DNA from: Paenibacillus phyllosphaerae
GTDB lineage: Bacteria > Bacillota > Bacilli > Paenibacillales > Paenibacillaceae
Length of the DNA: 64,000 nucleotides
Direction of reading: 5' to 3'
Assembly: GCF_014192105.1 (NCBI RefSeq)
Contig: NZ_JACHXK010000005.1
Span: 250,804-314,803, forward strand
The notes under the pieces are model-generated. The model did not search any database. It was given only the letters and a program-made list of their open reading frames with translations, and was not told the origin of the DNA. Of the stretch, positions 52,447 to 61,249 are shown piece by piece (position 1 is the stretch's first letter; each line of letters begins with the position of its first letter). Both the position numbers and the translations under genes were made by a program.

Positions 52447-53040
52447 AGCGTAATCCCCCTAAGTAGCGAAATAAATTGTGCTGACTTCTAGTAGAGCAAC
52501 ACCATGTTTCAAAGTTTAACTCACATGAAACGGAAAGTCTGACGAAAATGGTCTTAGGGATTTTATGTTTTTTTGTAGATAAATTTCTTCTATGAATACG
52601 ATTTCATTGAATCATTTCGAGCAGTGATATCATTTCTTAACTCTTTTGTTAAGCATGACTAAGCCGCTACTCCCTGTTGCTCATTTTTTTCGACAAATGG
52701 ACATGAACCCCAATCAACCATAAATCGACATATTGTTCATTATCCACAAAAAGCCGCTCGACATCACCAAGACAAGCTCCTATTCGCCCTCTAACGGGGA
52801 AATCGCTTAACCGTCGGCTCTCGGAGCTCTTGCCTCGCTTCGCCATCGCGATCGAACGATGCCTCGATCCGATTCTGTTAGGTATCATCTTCCGACAACA
52901 ACCATCCGCTAGCCTAACAAATTTTAAGCGCTTTCACGCCGATCGAGGCGAACCGGCTGTCGCCGTCTCTCATGGCAAGCTGCGTATCATCTCCAGCTAT
53001 ACAAGCTACGTATAGGAGTGGAACATTGAGCTTAGCAATG
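52447..53040. other. Gap upstream of the glucan operon, one doubtful small ORF
   Basis: The region is AT-richer near 52540-52680, presumably promoter DNA for the glucan operon. One minus-strand frame (52667-52888, 73 codons, ending HVHLSKKMSNRE) has an ATG but no clear ribosome binding site or family. No other gene, repeat or RNA is recognised. Confidence 0.35.
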
Positions 53041-53073
53041 AAAAAGCCGCCGATAGATCGCTCTATCGGCGGC
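53041..53073 (-). terminator. Intrinsic terminator of the second sugar importer operon
   Basis: A perfect 12-bp stem GCCGCCGATAGA / TCTATCGGCGGC with a 4-nt loop is followed on the minus strand by TTTTTCA. It lies 28 bp after the response-regulator stop. Confidence 0.9.
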
Positions 53074-53100
53074 ATGTATAGGCGGCTTCCTTCGCCGGAT

Positions 53101-54291
53101 TTAAGATTCTGCGGCCTGCACGCTGTGCGCCTGGCGGTACTCCGACGGCGTGACGGCATATTTCTTGCGGAACACCTGCGAGAAATGGCGCATGTCCTGG
53201 TAGCCGATCCGCTCGCACACCTCGGCGAGCTTCAGCTTCGGATTCATGAGCAGCTGCTTGGCTTGCTCCAGACGCAGCGCGATAACGTACTCTTTGAATC
53301 CGGAGCCGGTCTTCTGCTTGAACAGCTGGCTGAAGTAGACCGGATTGAGGTAGACGACGGACGCCACCTTCTCGAGCGACAGGTCCGTATGGTAATTGGC
53401 CTTCATATATTGAAGCGCAACCTCGATCGCCCGGTCGCTGCCGCTGGCCATCTGCTCATACACCTGCGTCGAGGAAGCCTGACGCATCCGCTGCACCTCT
53501 GCGGGCACATGCTGGAGCTCGGTAATCCGCTCCGTATGCATCATCTGGAACGGCACCTTCAAGTAGCGGCCCAGGTGGCTGCGCAGTTCATCGGTCAGAC
53601 TGGTCAGCTGCGCCCCTTCCCGAAGCTTCACCAGGCCAATCAGGCTTTTGCCGTCATAGGTCGTGACGAAGCCTTGGCCGTATCGCTCGATCAGCTCGCC
53701 AAGGACGTTCTCGATAATAAAATGTTCCAGATGGACGACTTTGTCGCTCTCCATCTTCACCATGAGCAGCTGGAAGTGCGGATAGCTCTCCATGAACGAA
53801 TGGAGATCCAGCCCGCCGATGTCGAGTCCCGACGCCCAGCGTTGGAATACGGCCTCGCGCAGGAACTTGCGTCCTCGGCGCAATAGCTCGGCTTCCTCCG
53901 TCTGCTCATTCTCCTGCGCCACCTCCGCGCCGAGCTTCTCGATCATCGCCACCAGCATATCCTTGCCGATTGGCTTGAGCAGATAATCCTTCGCGCCAAG
54001 CCGCACCGCCTCCTGCGCGTACGCGAACTCGGAATAGGCCGAGATGACGACCCACTTCACATGCGGGTAGAGCTTGGTGGACAGACTCATCAGCTCCAGA
54101 CCGGTCATGCCCGGCATCAGGATATCCGTCAGCACGATATGGATGCGATGCTGCCGCAGCAAGGCTGCCGCCTCTTCCGGGTTGCTCGCCAGATGCAGCC
54201 TATAATCCGGAAAGCGATTATGCAGCGTCCGCATGATTCCTTCGCGAATGACCGTTTCATCGTCAACGATTAGAATGTCCACGTCTTTCAT
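53101..54291 (-). CDS. YesN-type response regulator with AraC DNA-binding domain
   Basis: The product has 396 residues. The receiver domain has Asp10-Asp11 and phospho-acceptor Asp56 in VLTDILMP. The C-terminal AraC domain shows LSLEKVASVVYLNPVYFSQLFK and AEVCERIGYQDMRHFSQVFRK. It is the last gene of a five-gene run (binding protein, two permeases, kinase, regulator) and should control that importer. AAGGTGG lies very close to the ATG, so a GTG three codons in could be the true start. Confidence 0.92.
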   Translation of the reverse strand: MKDVDILIVDDETVIREGIMRTLHNRFPDYRLHLASNPEEAAALLRQHRIHIVLTDILMPGMTGLELMSLSTKLYPHVKWVVISAYSEFAYAQEAVRLGAKDYLLKPIGKDMLVAMIEKLGAEVAQENEQTEEAELLRRGRKFLREAVFQRWASGLDIGGLDLHSFMESYPHFQLLMVKMESDKVVHLEHFIIENVLGELIERYGQGFVTTYDGKSLIGLVKLREGAQLTSLTDELRSHLGRYLKVPFQMMHTERITELQHVPAEVQRMRQASSTQVYEQMASGSDRAIEVALQYMKANYHTDLSLEKVASVVYLNPVYFSQLFKQKTGSGFKEYVIALRLEQAKQLLMNPKLKLAEVCERIGYQDMRHFSQVFRKKYAVTPSEYRQAHSVQAAES

Positions 54292-54315
54292 TCCACCTTT
54301 CTAGCCTTCACCGAT

Positions 54316-56115
54316 TTACGGAAGCGGCATCACGATGATAACCGTCGTGCCCTCCCCTTGCTTGCTGTCGATCCGAAGCCCGTAACGCTCCCCGTACATA
54401 AGTGCTATGCGGCGGTGAACATTGGGCAGCCCGATCCCCTTGCGGCCTTGATGCCCGGCCGTCTGCAGTTCGGTCCGCTGGGACTCCTGCTTGCCTTCGA
54501 GCAGGCAGGAACGCAGATAAGCCAGCTTCTCTTCGTCCATTCCAATTCCATCGTCGGCAATGACGATGCGCAGCTCCGTCTCATCCGCTTCCGTATAGAC
54601 GCGCAGCTTGCCGGGGCGGCCGAGCGGCTCCAGCCCGCTCTTCACCGCATTCTCGATGATCGGTTGAATCGTCATCTTCGGCATAACCGCATCCAACCAC
54701 TGGTCATCGACCTGAATGGCCGTACTGACGCGGCCCTCCAGCCGGCTCTCGATGATCGTCATGTAGTGCCGCATCTGATCGAGCTCCTGCCGCAGCGTCG
54801 TGCGGGATGCCTCCTGCCAATCGCTGCTGTAGCGGAACATATGGGACAGCGCGAGGATGACGCGGCCGAGCCGGTCGTTCTCCCGCTCATCGAGCATCCA
54901 ATAGATCATGTCGAGCGTGTTGTACAGAAAATGCGGATTGACCTGCGACTGCAGCGCCTGCAGCTCCGCATTCTTCTCGCTGATGGAGGCGAGCGTAATG
55001 CCTTCGATCAGCTCATCCATCCGATGGACCATGCGGTTAAAGGAGGCGACGAGCGAGTTGATCTCGTCGAACGACTTGACGTTCACCGCGCCCTTGAAGT
55101 TCCCCATCTCCACCTGCTTCATCTCCCGGATGAGCAGCTTGAGCGGAGAAGCAATCGTGCGGGACACCAAGGAGGCGATCGCAATCGAGAGCAGGATGAG
55201 CGCGCCGATGACGATAAGCAAATACTGCCGCGTCCCTTCGAGTTCCGCATTGATGTCCTTCTTGGGCGTCAGCCCGAACACCGTCCAGCCCGCCATCGCC
55301 GCCTTGGCCGAGACGATGAGCTGATCGGTCCGGTTATCGACGACGATCTTGTTGTTCTTCGGGCGCGGAAGGCCATTGAACGAAGGCATCGCCGATGCCT
55401 CCTGATTGCCGGTGGAAGCGACGACGCGATCCTGTTCGTCGACGATATACACTTGGCTGTTCGGACTGATCGTCACGTTCGACAAGGCGGACAAGATCGG
55501 CTTCGGGTTCGTCTCGATGAAGACGATCCCGACTTTCTTATACGTCGTCAGATCGTACAGCTGCCGGCCGAACACGAAGACCGGGCCATCCTGCACCGTA
55601 TTCATGACCGAGTTATTGAACAGCCCGAGCCAGACCATCTCGCCGGTGGAGCTGCGCAGCTTGTTGTACCAATCCGCGTTCGTGTAATTCATATCGATGA
55701 CGCCGACGTACCGCTTCTCGTAGTTGTACATTTTGCCGGAATTGGTGATGACGTGAATCCCGATAATATCGTCGCGCGAATAGTAGACGGCGCCGAGAAT
55801 ATTGGTAATCGAACGCTCGTCGATGACGCTGACCGCGGGGTCCTGCACCTTCTCCCGCGCTTCAATCAGACGAAGCAGCTCGTAGTTGCTGTTGAGCGAC
55901 TTGGTGACGCTGTCATAGCCCTCGAGCAAAAGGTCAAAAAGACCAACGGTCTGGGAGATGTTCTTCTCGGCCATATCGCTGATCTTGGTATGAATGATAT
56001 CCGTTGTCTTCTTATAATAGAGGAAACTGACCACCACGATGAGGATCGTCATACAGGAAAGGAAGAGCAGAAACAGCCGGTTATAGATCGAATGTCTGCC
56101 GCGTGACCGTGCCAA
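54316..56115 (-). CDS. YesM-type sensor histidine kinase
   Basis: The product has 599 residues. A membrane segment (about 12-32), an extracellular Cache-like region (about 33-280), a second membrane segment (LLIVIGALILLSIAIASLVS), a HAMP domain and the YesM core follow. The phospho-acceptor is His395 in QVNPHFLYNTLDMI; the ATPase boxes are IQPIIENAVKSG and DDGIGMDEEK. Its stop lies 24 bp before the regulator gene. It starts at TTG with GAGGGAG upstream at longer than usual spacing. It probably senses the sugar taken up by the linked importer. Confidence 0.92.
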   Translation of the reverse strand: MARSRGRHSIYNRLFLLFLSCMTILIVVVSFLYYKKTTDIIHTKISDMAEKNISQTVGLFDLLLEGYDSVTKSLNSNYELLRLIEAREKVQDPAVSVIDERSITNILGAVYYSRDDIIGIHVITNSGKMYNYEKRYVGVIDMNYTNADWYNKLRSSTGEMVWLGLFNNSVMNTVQDGPVFVFGRQLYDLTTYKKVGIVFIETNPKPILSALSNVTISPNSQVYIVDEQDRVVASTGNQEASAMPSFNGLPRPKNNKIVVDNRTDQLIVSAKAAMAGWTVFGLTPKKDINAELEGTRQYLLIVIGALILLSIAIASLVSRTIASPLKLLIREMKQVEMGNFKGAVNVKSFDEINSLVASFNRMVHRMDELIEGITLASISEKNAELQALQSQVNPHFLYNTLDMIYWMLDERENDRLGRVILALSHMFRYSSDWQEASRTTLRQELDQMRHYMTIIESRLEGRVSTAIQVDDQWLDAVMPKMTIQPIIENAVKSGLEPLGRPGKLRVYTEADETELRIVIADDGIGMDEEKLAYLRSCLLEGKQESQRTELQTAGHQGRKGIGLPNVHRRIALMYGERYGLRIDSKQGEGTTVIIVMPLP

Positions 56116-56192
56116 TTTCGTGTTGCACTCCCTCTCCCATAGAATGATCCGCTTGTGCCTCCTATTGTAGCATAGGTGGGATACAAGTTGGA

Positions 56193-57074
56193 CTAACCTT
56201 TTACCGCGCCTGCCACCATTCCCTTGGTAATTTTGTCAGCCAATAGGAAGTAGACGATAATGACCGGCAATGCGCCGAGCACCAGGAACGCCCCGATCGC
56301 TCCGTAGTTGACCGAATATTGGCTGACGAAGCTGTATACCCCGAACGGCAGCGTCTTCAGGCTTTCCTTCGAGATGAAGGTAGCGGCCAGAATGTACTCG
56401 TTCCAGATGTTGATGAACGTGAGGATGCAGACCGTCATCATCGGCGGGACGGATATAGGCAGAATGACGTTCCAGAAGATCCGCAGAATGCCCGCGCCGT
56501 CGACGACGGCAGACTCTTCGAGCTCATGCGGGATCGTCTTCATGAACCCGCTCATAATGAACACCGCGATCGGCGTCTGGAAGGCGACATAAGGCAGGAT
56601 CATCGCCCAGCGGGTATTCAGGATGTGCATATGCTTGAACATGATCATGAGCGGCAGCAGCGTCGCCTGCATCGGAATCATCATCCCGATCAGGAACAGG
56701 ACGAGCACGGCCTGGCCGTACTTCCAGCGGAAGCGGCTGATCGCGAACGAGACGAGCGACGCGAGCAGCAGGACGAGCACCATGACCGTCAGCGTAACGA
56801 AGACGCTGTTGCCCAAATATTTGTAATAGTTGCCGGACTCTATCGCGTCCGAATAGTTGACCCATTGCCACTTGCTCGGCAAGGAGAAGAAGGAGCCGGA
56901 TAGAATCTCCTCATTGCTCTTGAGCGAGTAGATCAAGAGCCAGAGGAGCGGATAGAGCTGGGTGACGAGCAAGACGCCGAAGAAGATGAAGACGATGATC
57001 TTGGCCACCGAGAACTTGCGCTTGCCGGTCTGAACGACGGGCTTCACTACTGCAGCAGGGATAGATTGACTCAT
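56193..57074 (-). CDS. Sugar ABC transporter permease (MalG/CUT1 type)
   Basis: The product has 293 residues with six membrane segments and the EAA loop HELEESAVVDGAGILRIFWNVILP. It pairs with the MalF-type permease encoded 18 bp upstream. GAGGAGC precedes the ATG. The kinase gene begins 77 bp after its stop without a visible terminator, so importer and sensor are probably co-transcribed. Confidence 0.93.
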   Translation of the reverse strand: MSQSIPAAVVKPVVQTGKRKFSVAKIIVFIFFGVLLVTQLYPLLWLLIYSLKSNEEILSGSFFSLPSKWQWVNYSDAIESGNYYKYLGNSVFVTLTVMVLVLLLASLVSFAISRFRWKYGQAVLVLFLIGMMIPMQATLLPLMIMFKHMHILNTRWAMILPYVAFQTPIAVFIMSGFMKTIPHELEESAVVDGAGILRIFWNVILPISVPPMMTVCILTFINIWNEYILAATFISKESLKTLPFGVYSFVSQYSVNYGAIGAFLVLGALPVIIVYFLLADKITKGMVAGAVKG

Positions 57075-57092
57075 GAATGTGCTCCTCCTCTC

Positions 57093-57983
57093 TTACGTAT
57101 ACTTGCGCTCAAGGCGATTGAAGACGAAGTTGATGACGACGGTTGCGATGAGACAAAGCGCGACCAGGAACGTGGCGATCGCACTGCCATAGCCGTATTT
57201 CATGGACAGGAACGACATGTTGTACATGTGCGTCGAGATGACGTCGGTTGCGTGCGCGGGACCGCCGCCCGTCATGACCATAACCATGTCGAAGGCTTGC
57301 AGCGAGCCGATGAACGCCAGGACGATCGATATTTTGAAAATCGGAATATTCATAGGGAAGGTAATATACCAGTCCGCCTTCAGCCCTTCCGCACCATCGA
57401 TCTTCGCAGCCTCGTACACGTCGGCCGGAATGTTCTGGATGCCGGTAAACTGAATGAGCGTATGGTAGCCAAGGTATTGCCATAGTGCGACGAAATAGAG
57501 CGAGTACATCGCGACGCTCGGATCCGTCAGCCAGGAATGCGTCCAGCTGCTAAGACCGATCTGGTCGAGCACCTGGTTCAGCATGCCGCCCATTGCGGCC
57601 GGATTGTAGATCGTCTTCCACAGTTGGCCGATAATGACGACCGAGAGAATAACCGGCATGAAGTAGGCCGATACGAGAAAATTCGGTTTTTTCACGAAGC
57701 GGCTGAGCAGCATCGCCACGAACAAGGCAACCGGAATCTCCGCCATCGAGAATACCGCGAACATGAGGGTTCTTCTGACCGACGGCCAGAACACCGGGTC
57801 ATCGAACAACAGCGTCTTGAAATTGTCGAGGCCGACGAACTTCGAAGTGCCGATGCCGTTCCAATCGAGCAATCCGCTGTAGACGGATACGAGAATCGGT
57901 ACGAACACCAGACCTACGTACAGTATCAAGCAGGGGAGCACAAAAGCGGCAATCGTCCATTTGGACACCCGCAAGACATTCAT
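57093..57983 (-). CDS. Sugar ABC transporter permease (MalF/CUT1 type)
   Basis: The product has 296 residues with six membrane segments and the EAA loop DVYEAAKIDGAEGLKADWYITFP. The N-terminus (SKWTIAAFVLPCLILYVGLVF) is typical of MalF-like permeases in YesMN-controlled importers. GGGAGA precedes the ATG. It lies 88 bp after the binding-protein gene and 18 bp before the second permease. No ATPase is encoded in the cluster. Confidence 0.93.
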   Translation of the reverse strand: MNVLRVSKWTIAAFVLPCLILYVGLVFVPILVSVYSGLLDWNGIGTSKFVGLDNFKTLLFDDPVFWPSVRRTLMFAVFSMAEIPVALFVAMLLSRFVKKPNFLVSAYFMPVILSVVIIGQLWKTIYNPAAMGGMLNQVLDQIGLSSWTHSWLTDPSVAMYSLYFVALWQYLGYHTLIQFTGIQNIPADVYEAAKIDGAEGLKADWYITFPMNIPIFKISIVLAFIGSLQAFDMVMVMTGGGPAHATDVISTHMYNMSFLSMKYGYGSAIATFLVALCLIATVVINFVFNRLERKYT

Positions 57984-58071
57984 GGAATCATCTCCCTATC
58001 CATTGTAGAAAAAAGGGGCGAGGGGCCGTCCTGCAACTTACGGCAGACCCCTTGCACCCTTCATCTTTTCT

Positions 58072-59451
58072 CTATTGTTTGTTGGTTTCGTAAGCGGATT
58101 GGTGTTCTTTCGCCACTTCTGCGGAATCCTTCTTCTGTACGAACAGGTTCTGGATGCTAGTCAAGTGGCCTTGGGACGTACCAGGGTTCATCGTGTTGTC
58201 GAACGACAGGTCGCCGCCTTTCACTTGCTTGAACAGGTCGAGCACTTCCATCGCCATGTCGGAGTAGCCGGCCGCTTTGAAGTCGCCTTCTACGATTTGC
58301 GCCAGACCGACCGCGCCTTTAACCGCGAACGCTTCTTTCGGGAAGTTCAGCATGAAGTAGTTCAGGAAGTCCTTCGTTTCTTGCAGGTGCTTGCTGTTCG
58401 CGGAGATCGCGAATGCGGAACCCGGCGCGAGCATGAACTCATCCGCGTTGCCTTTACCGTTTACGGTAGGGAACTTGAATACGCCGACTTTGCCGTTAAC
58501 GGAGGAAGTCTCGATGCCGCCGGTTGCCCAGCTGCCCATGTAGTACATCGCCGCTTTGCCTGTTTTGAAGATGTTCTCGCCCGCGTTGTAGTCGAAGCTT
58601 GTTGCACCTTCTTGGAATGCGCCGGCTTGAACCAGGCTTTGGAACGCGTCTACCGCTTCCACGAAAGCAGGATCTTCGAATGTCTTCGTGCCAGCCGCTA
58701 CGTCAGCCAGGAAGCCTGGGCCGCCGTTCGTGCGGAGCAATACGTTCATGAACAGGAACGAGCCGGTCCAAGTGTCTTTCTCGCCGATCGCCATTGGCTG
58801 GATGCCTTTGGATTTCAGCAATTTAACCGTATCGACCATCTCTTCGAACGTCGTTGGCACCTTCGCGCCGGCTTGCTCGAACAGTTCTTTATTGTAGTAC
58901 ACGACGCCGATGTTGTTGCCGTCCGGCAGGGCGTACAGGTTGTTGTCGAATGTGTACCAGTCGAGGATGCCCGGCGTGAACGTATCTTTCAAGCCATTCT
59001 GCTCAACCATGTCGTTCAGCGGAGCGAAGAGGCCCGCTTCGACGAACGGCTGCATTTGGGCGGCCGGGTTCACGATCGTGATGTCCGGCACTTCTTTGGA
59101 AGCCGCTTGCGTCTTCAGCTTCAGCTTCTGTTGGTCCGTATTAAGGGAGTCCAGCTCGATCTTCACGTTCGGATGCGCGGCTTCGTAGTCGGCTACGATT
59201 TTCTTCAGCATGCCGTTCTTCGGATCGGTCGGGTCCGGATAGATATTCTGGAACGTAATCGTTACGTCTTCGAGTTTCTCTTCTTCCGCCGGCGCATTGC
59301 CGCCCGTGTTGGTGTTCGTATTCGTATTCGCGTTGGTGGATGTATCGCTTTCGGTGTTGCCGCCGCCGTTGTTGTTGCTTCCACATGCGGTCAAGCTTGC
59401 TGCCAGCACGCCGACAAGAACCAGCTTGATGAGGTTGGATTGTTTGATCAC
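58072..59451 (-). CDS. Sugar ABC transporter binding lipoprotein (family 1)
   Basis: The product has 459 residues. The lipoprotein signal peptide ends LTAC, followed by an Asn/Thr/Gly linker and a family 1 extracellular binding domain (VTIFTFQNIYPDP-type opening, here ITFQNIYPDPTDPKNGMLKK, then YYMGSWATGG). The start is GTG 59451 with AAGGGGG upstream; a TTG 16 codons earlier is the longer alternative. It leads the operon and is preceded by a TTGTAA/GATAAT promoter. It should deliver an oligosaccharide to the two permeases. Confidence 0.92.
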   Translation of the reverse strand: MIKQSNLIKLVLVGVLAASLTACGSNNNGGGNTESDTSTNANTNTNTNTGGNAPAEEEKLEDVTITFQNIYPDPTDPKNGMLKKIVADYEAAHPNVKIELDSLNTDQQKLKLKTQAASKEVPDITIVNPAAQMQPFVEAGLFAPLNDMVEQNGLKDTFTPGILDWYTFDNNLYALPDGNNIGVVYYNKELFEQAGAKVPTTFEEMVDTVKLLKSKGIQPMAIGEKDTWTGSFLFMNVLLRTNGGPGFLADVAAGTKTFEDPAFVEAVDAFQSLVQAGAFQEGATSFDYNAGENIFKTGKAAMYYMGSWATGGIETSSVNGKVGVFKFPTVNGKGNADEFMLAPGSAFAISANSKHLQETKDFLNYFMLNFPKEAFAVKGAVGLAQIVEGDFKAAGYSDMAMEVLDLFKQVKGGDLSFDNTMNPGTSQGHLTSIQNLFVQKKDSAEVAKEHQSAYETNKQ

Positions 59452-59484
59452 TTGTATAATCCCCCTTGATCGATTTATGTTCCT

Positions 59485-59514
59485 ATTATCGCTCGACAAT
59501 GGTAGCCCTTACAA
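59485..59514 (-). promoter_or_regulatory. Promoter of the second sugar importer operon
   Basis: On the minus strand TTGTAA (59514-59509), an 18-bp spacer and GATAAT (59490-59485) lie 34 bp before the binding-protein start codon. Confidence 0.6.
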
Positions 59515-59671
59515 TGCGCGAACTTAGGGGAAGATGTTTAATTTCTTAAGGTTTGGGGAGGGGTATCACAGCAATCTTAAGTTTCCCCACCTAGGTTCTA
59601 AAGTTTGCCTACATGAGGGGCCGGCTGGGGCAATGGTCGAAGTGTATTCGCCATGTATTTTTTTCGACGTG

Positions 59672-59805
59672 TGCTATAATTCATTATTTATATAGACTGA
59701 ACTTAAGATCCGAACAAAGATTCCACTTCGAAAGAGTGATGATCTACGATCGCTGTTGTTCTCGGATATCCTGTTTGGATAGTGTGAGGGAGATATCCGA
59801 GAACA
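59672..59805 (+). ncRNA. Candidate small RNA or leader: extended -10 promoter plus long hairpin
   Basis: TGCTATAAT (59672-59680) is an extended -10 element. About 80 bp downstream a perfect 14-bp inverted repeat (TGTTCTCGGATATC / GATATCCGAGAACA, 59757-59770 with 59792-59805) encloses a 21-nt loop. No rightward gene follows for over 4 kb, so the transcript would be non-coding. There is no T-run directly after the hairpin, so the 3' end is unclear. Confidence 0.35.
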
Positions 59806-59878
59806 AAGGCGAACGCTAGCGCTTCTACGATTCATCTCTCTTACTCCGCTACATCTGTTCGTTTCTTTTGTTCATCTT

Positions 59879-59909
59879 ATATAGCCGCACTTTTAACGCT
59901 ATTTCGTCC
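59879..59909 (+). repeat. Degenerate solitary copy of the 51-bp repeat core
   Basis: TATAGCCGCACTTTTAACG continues CTATTTCG and matches the TAGTCGCACTTTTACCGCTATTCCG core of the array at 5945-6147 with few changes. It shows that the unit is dispersed, not limited to one array. Confidence 0.6.
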
Positions 59910-60002
59910 GCTTACACCACCTCGCATCCGGTACCCGTTACGCTGGTTAAAATGAGAAATGCCAGACTGTTAAAGATAAATAGGTAACTGACCTAAATGG
60001 AA

Positions 60003-60048
60003 ACAGCGGCGGCCCAAGACTTGAAAGAGTCTTAGGCCGCCGCTGTTA
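60003..60048. terminator. Long terminator-like hairpin
   Basis: AACAGCGGCGGCC and GGCCGCCGCTGTT (13 bp) enclose a second stem AAGACT / AGTCTT. It lies left of the 61-residue minus-strand ORF and would end its transcript; the T-run is short on either side. Confidence 0.6.
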
Positions 60049-60090
60049 TTAAACTCCTGTGCTTTAGATCGTTTGAAGATTTTTCAATTA

Positions 60091-60276
60091 TCACTCAATT
60101 CCGTATACAAATTTGATTAATGCCATTGGAGTCCATATTTTTATCCATCGATACGGGTTTATTTCCGCAACTTCATTAGCATTAACGTATTTACTGAACT
60201 TAGGACGCTGGAGGACCAACTTGATCTCATTTAACTGTTCATCGGACATACTCAGAAGGTGCTGATCCGTAAACAT
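60091..60276 (-). CDS. Possible 61-residue protein of unknown function
   Basis: The frame reads MFTDQHLLSMSDEQLNEIKL, then RPKFSKYVNANEVAEINPYR, and ends FVYGIE. The composition is that of a real small protein, and a terminator-like hairpin lies 43 bp after the stop. AAAGGG precedes the first ATG but is too close (2 nt); the second ATG at codon 10 has no site of its own. No family is recognised and it could be a gene fragment. Confidence 0.4.
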   Translation of the reverse strand: MFTDQHLLSMSDEQLNEIKLVLQRPKFSKYVNANEVAEINPYRWIKIWTPMALIKFVYGIE

Positions 60277-60487
60277 ATCCCTTTAAATTAGCTTGGCATC
60301 TTGCTGCCCAAGAAGGCTCCAGTCAGGGTCCGAGTCCCACTTCCCAAAAAGGGAGGTTCAGGTCTATATCTTCATTTAATTATCGAATTGATACAGGACC
60401 ATAGGTTAACGAAATTAGCGAAGGATTTCCTAAAAAAACGTACCGGGGTTGTATCAATTATTCGGCTAAGTCATGTAGAGATACCGA

Positions 60488-60513
60488 AAGGAGCATCGTC
60501 GCCGATGCTCCTT
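60488..60513 (-). terminator. Hairpin after the DUF423 gene
   Basis: AAGGAGCATCG / CGATGCTCCTT forms an 11-bp stem with a 4-nt loop, 30 bp past the DUF423 stop. Only three Ts follow on the minus strand. Confidence 0.55.
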
Positions 60514-60542
60514 CACCTCATTACTTTGAACAATCACTGCAA

Positions 60543-60905
60543 TTAGAGGACGCCAAGTGCGACAAGCAGCCAGCCTGCAATGAACGACAGTCCGCCCAGC
60601 GGCGTAATAGGGCCAAGCAACCGTGCCCTCTTCAAACTTAATACATATAAGCTTCCGGAGAACAAGACAATCCCCGCCACCATCAACCAGCCTGCTGCTT
60701 CGATCATGCCATTCTCCGGATATTGACCGCCCAGCAGACCAATGACAATAATGCCCAATGCATGGATGATGTGATACAATACGGCTGTCTCATACACCTT
60801 CTGTTTATCTGCACTCATTTTCCCTTTCAGAGCATGGGCTCCGAATGCCCCCATCGCGACAGCCGCCATCATTAGCATGCTTCCAAGCACAATCAAGATT
60901 TGCAT
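60543..60905 (-). CDS. DUF423 membrane protein (YwdK-like)
   Basis: The product has 120 residues with four membrane segments. The N-terminal motif GSMLMMAAVAMGAFGAHALKGKM and the later YHIIHALGIIVIGLL and GPITPLGGLSFIAGWLLVALG are the DUF423 pattern. The function is unknown. The ATG at 60905 has AAAGAGG 7 nt upstream, and a TACAAT -10 with a preceding TG lies about 50 bp before it. It stands alone. Confidence 0.92.
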   Translation of the reverse strand: MQILIVLGSMLMMAAVAMGAFGAHALKGKMSADKQKVYETAVLYHIIHALGIIVIGLLGGQYPENGMIEAAGWLMVAGIVLFSGSLYVLSLKRARLLGPITPLGGLSFIAGWLLVALGVL

Positions 60906-61083
60906 ATCATCGCCTCTTTCCTTCAACCTGACACTCGACTTTCGCCTGATTGTAGCACAAATTGATCTGCTGAAACTATCTGTGAGAGCGAAATGATGTT
61001 AACCGCGTCTGTACCTCATACTTCTGCGGTTACCCTGTCACTCTCATATACCGAGTCCAGTCGCTCCAGCTTATTTCACTGAC

Positions 61084-61115
61084 GCCGTCTTTGATGATGC
61101 AGGCGCGTTTCATTC
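61084..61115 (-). repeat. Copy of a 32-bp dispersed intergenic element
   Basis: GCCGTCTTTGATG, a variable centre, then AGGCGCGTTTCATTC. Read on the minus strand it begins a 27-codon frame (61113-61030, MKRACIIKDGVSEIS...). The copy at 10170-10201 has a stop at codon 5 of that frame, so a conserved peptide is unlikely. Confidence 0.6.
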
Positions 61116-61170
61116 CTTAGATATAGAAGCTGATGGATAAGGGCGCAGCTGATAACGCTTATATTTCATC

Positions 61171-61197
61171 AAAAAAGAGCACCGTCACCGGTGCCCC
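61171..61197 (-). terminator. Intrinsic terminator of the pyrimidine catabolism operon
   Basis: On the minus strand GGGCACCG, a 4-nt loop and CGGTGCTC are followed by TTTTTTG. It lies 53 bp after the last gene of the operon. Confidence 0.85.
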
Positions 61198-61249
61198 TTC
61201 GCCTCGCTATGCTTCATGTCACGCGGCTCTATCCTGCTCGCTCGCCCAT

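Noticed and set aside
54358-56106. A 582-codon rightward open frame opposite the sensor kinase
   Set aside because: It is the mirror of the kinase in a GC-rich gene, is rich in Arg/His/Asp with no motif, and has no ribosome binding site. The same applies to long antisense frames opposite the binding proteins, germination and GH57-GT4 genes.
60316-60352. A tRNA T-arm-like string (GGGTCCGAGTCCC)
   Set aside because: No acceptor, D or anticodon arm can be matched around it, so it is not a tRNA and there is no integration-site evidence.
60301-60546. An 81-codon rightward frame with protein-like stretches (DHRLTKLAKDFLKKR)
   Set aside because: It starts at TTG without a ribosome binding site and runs into a hairpin. 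At most it is a decayed gene fragment.
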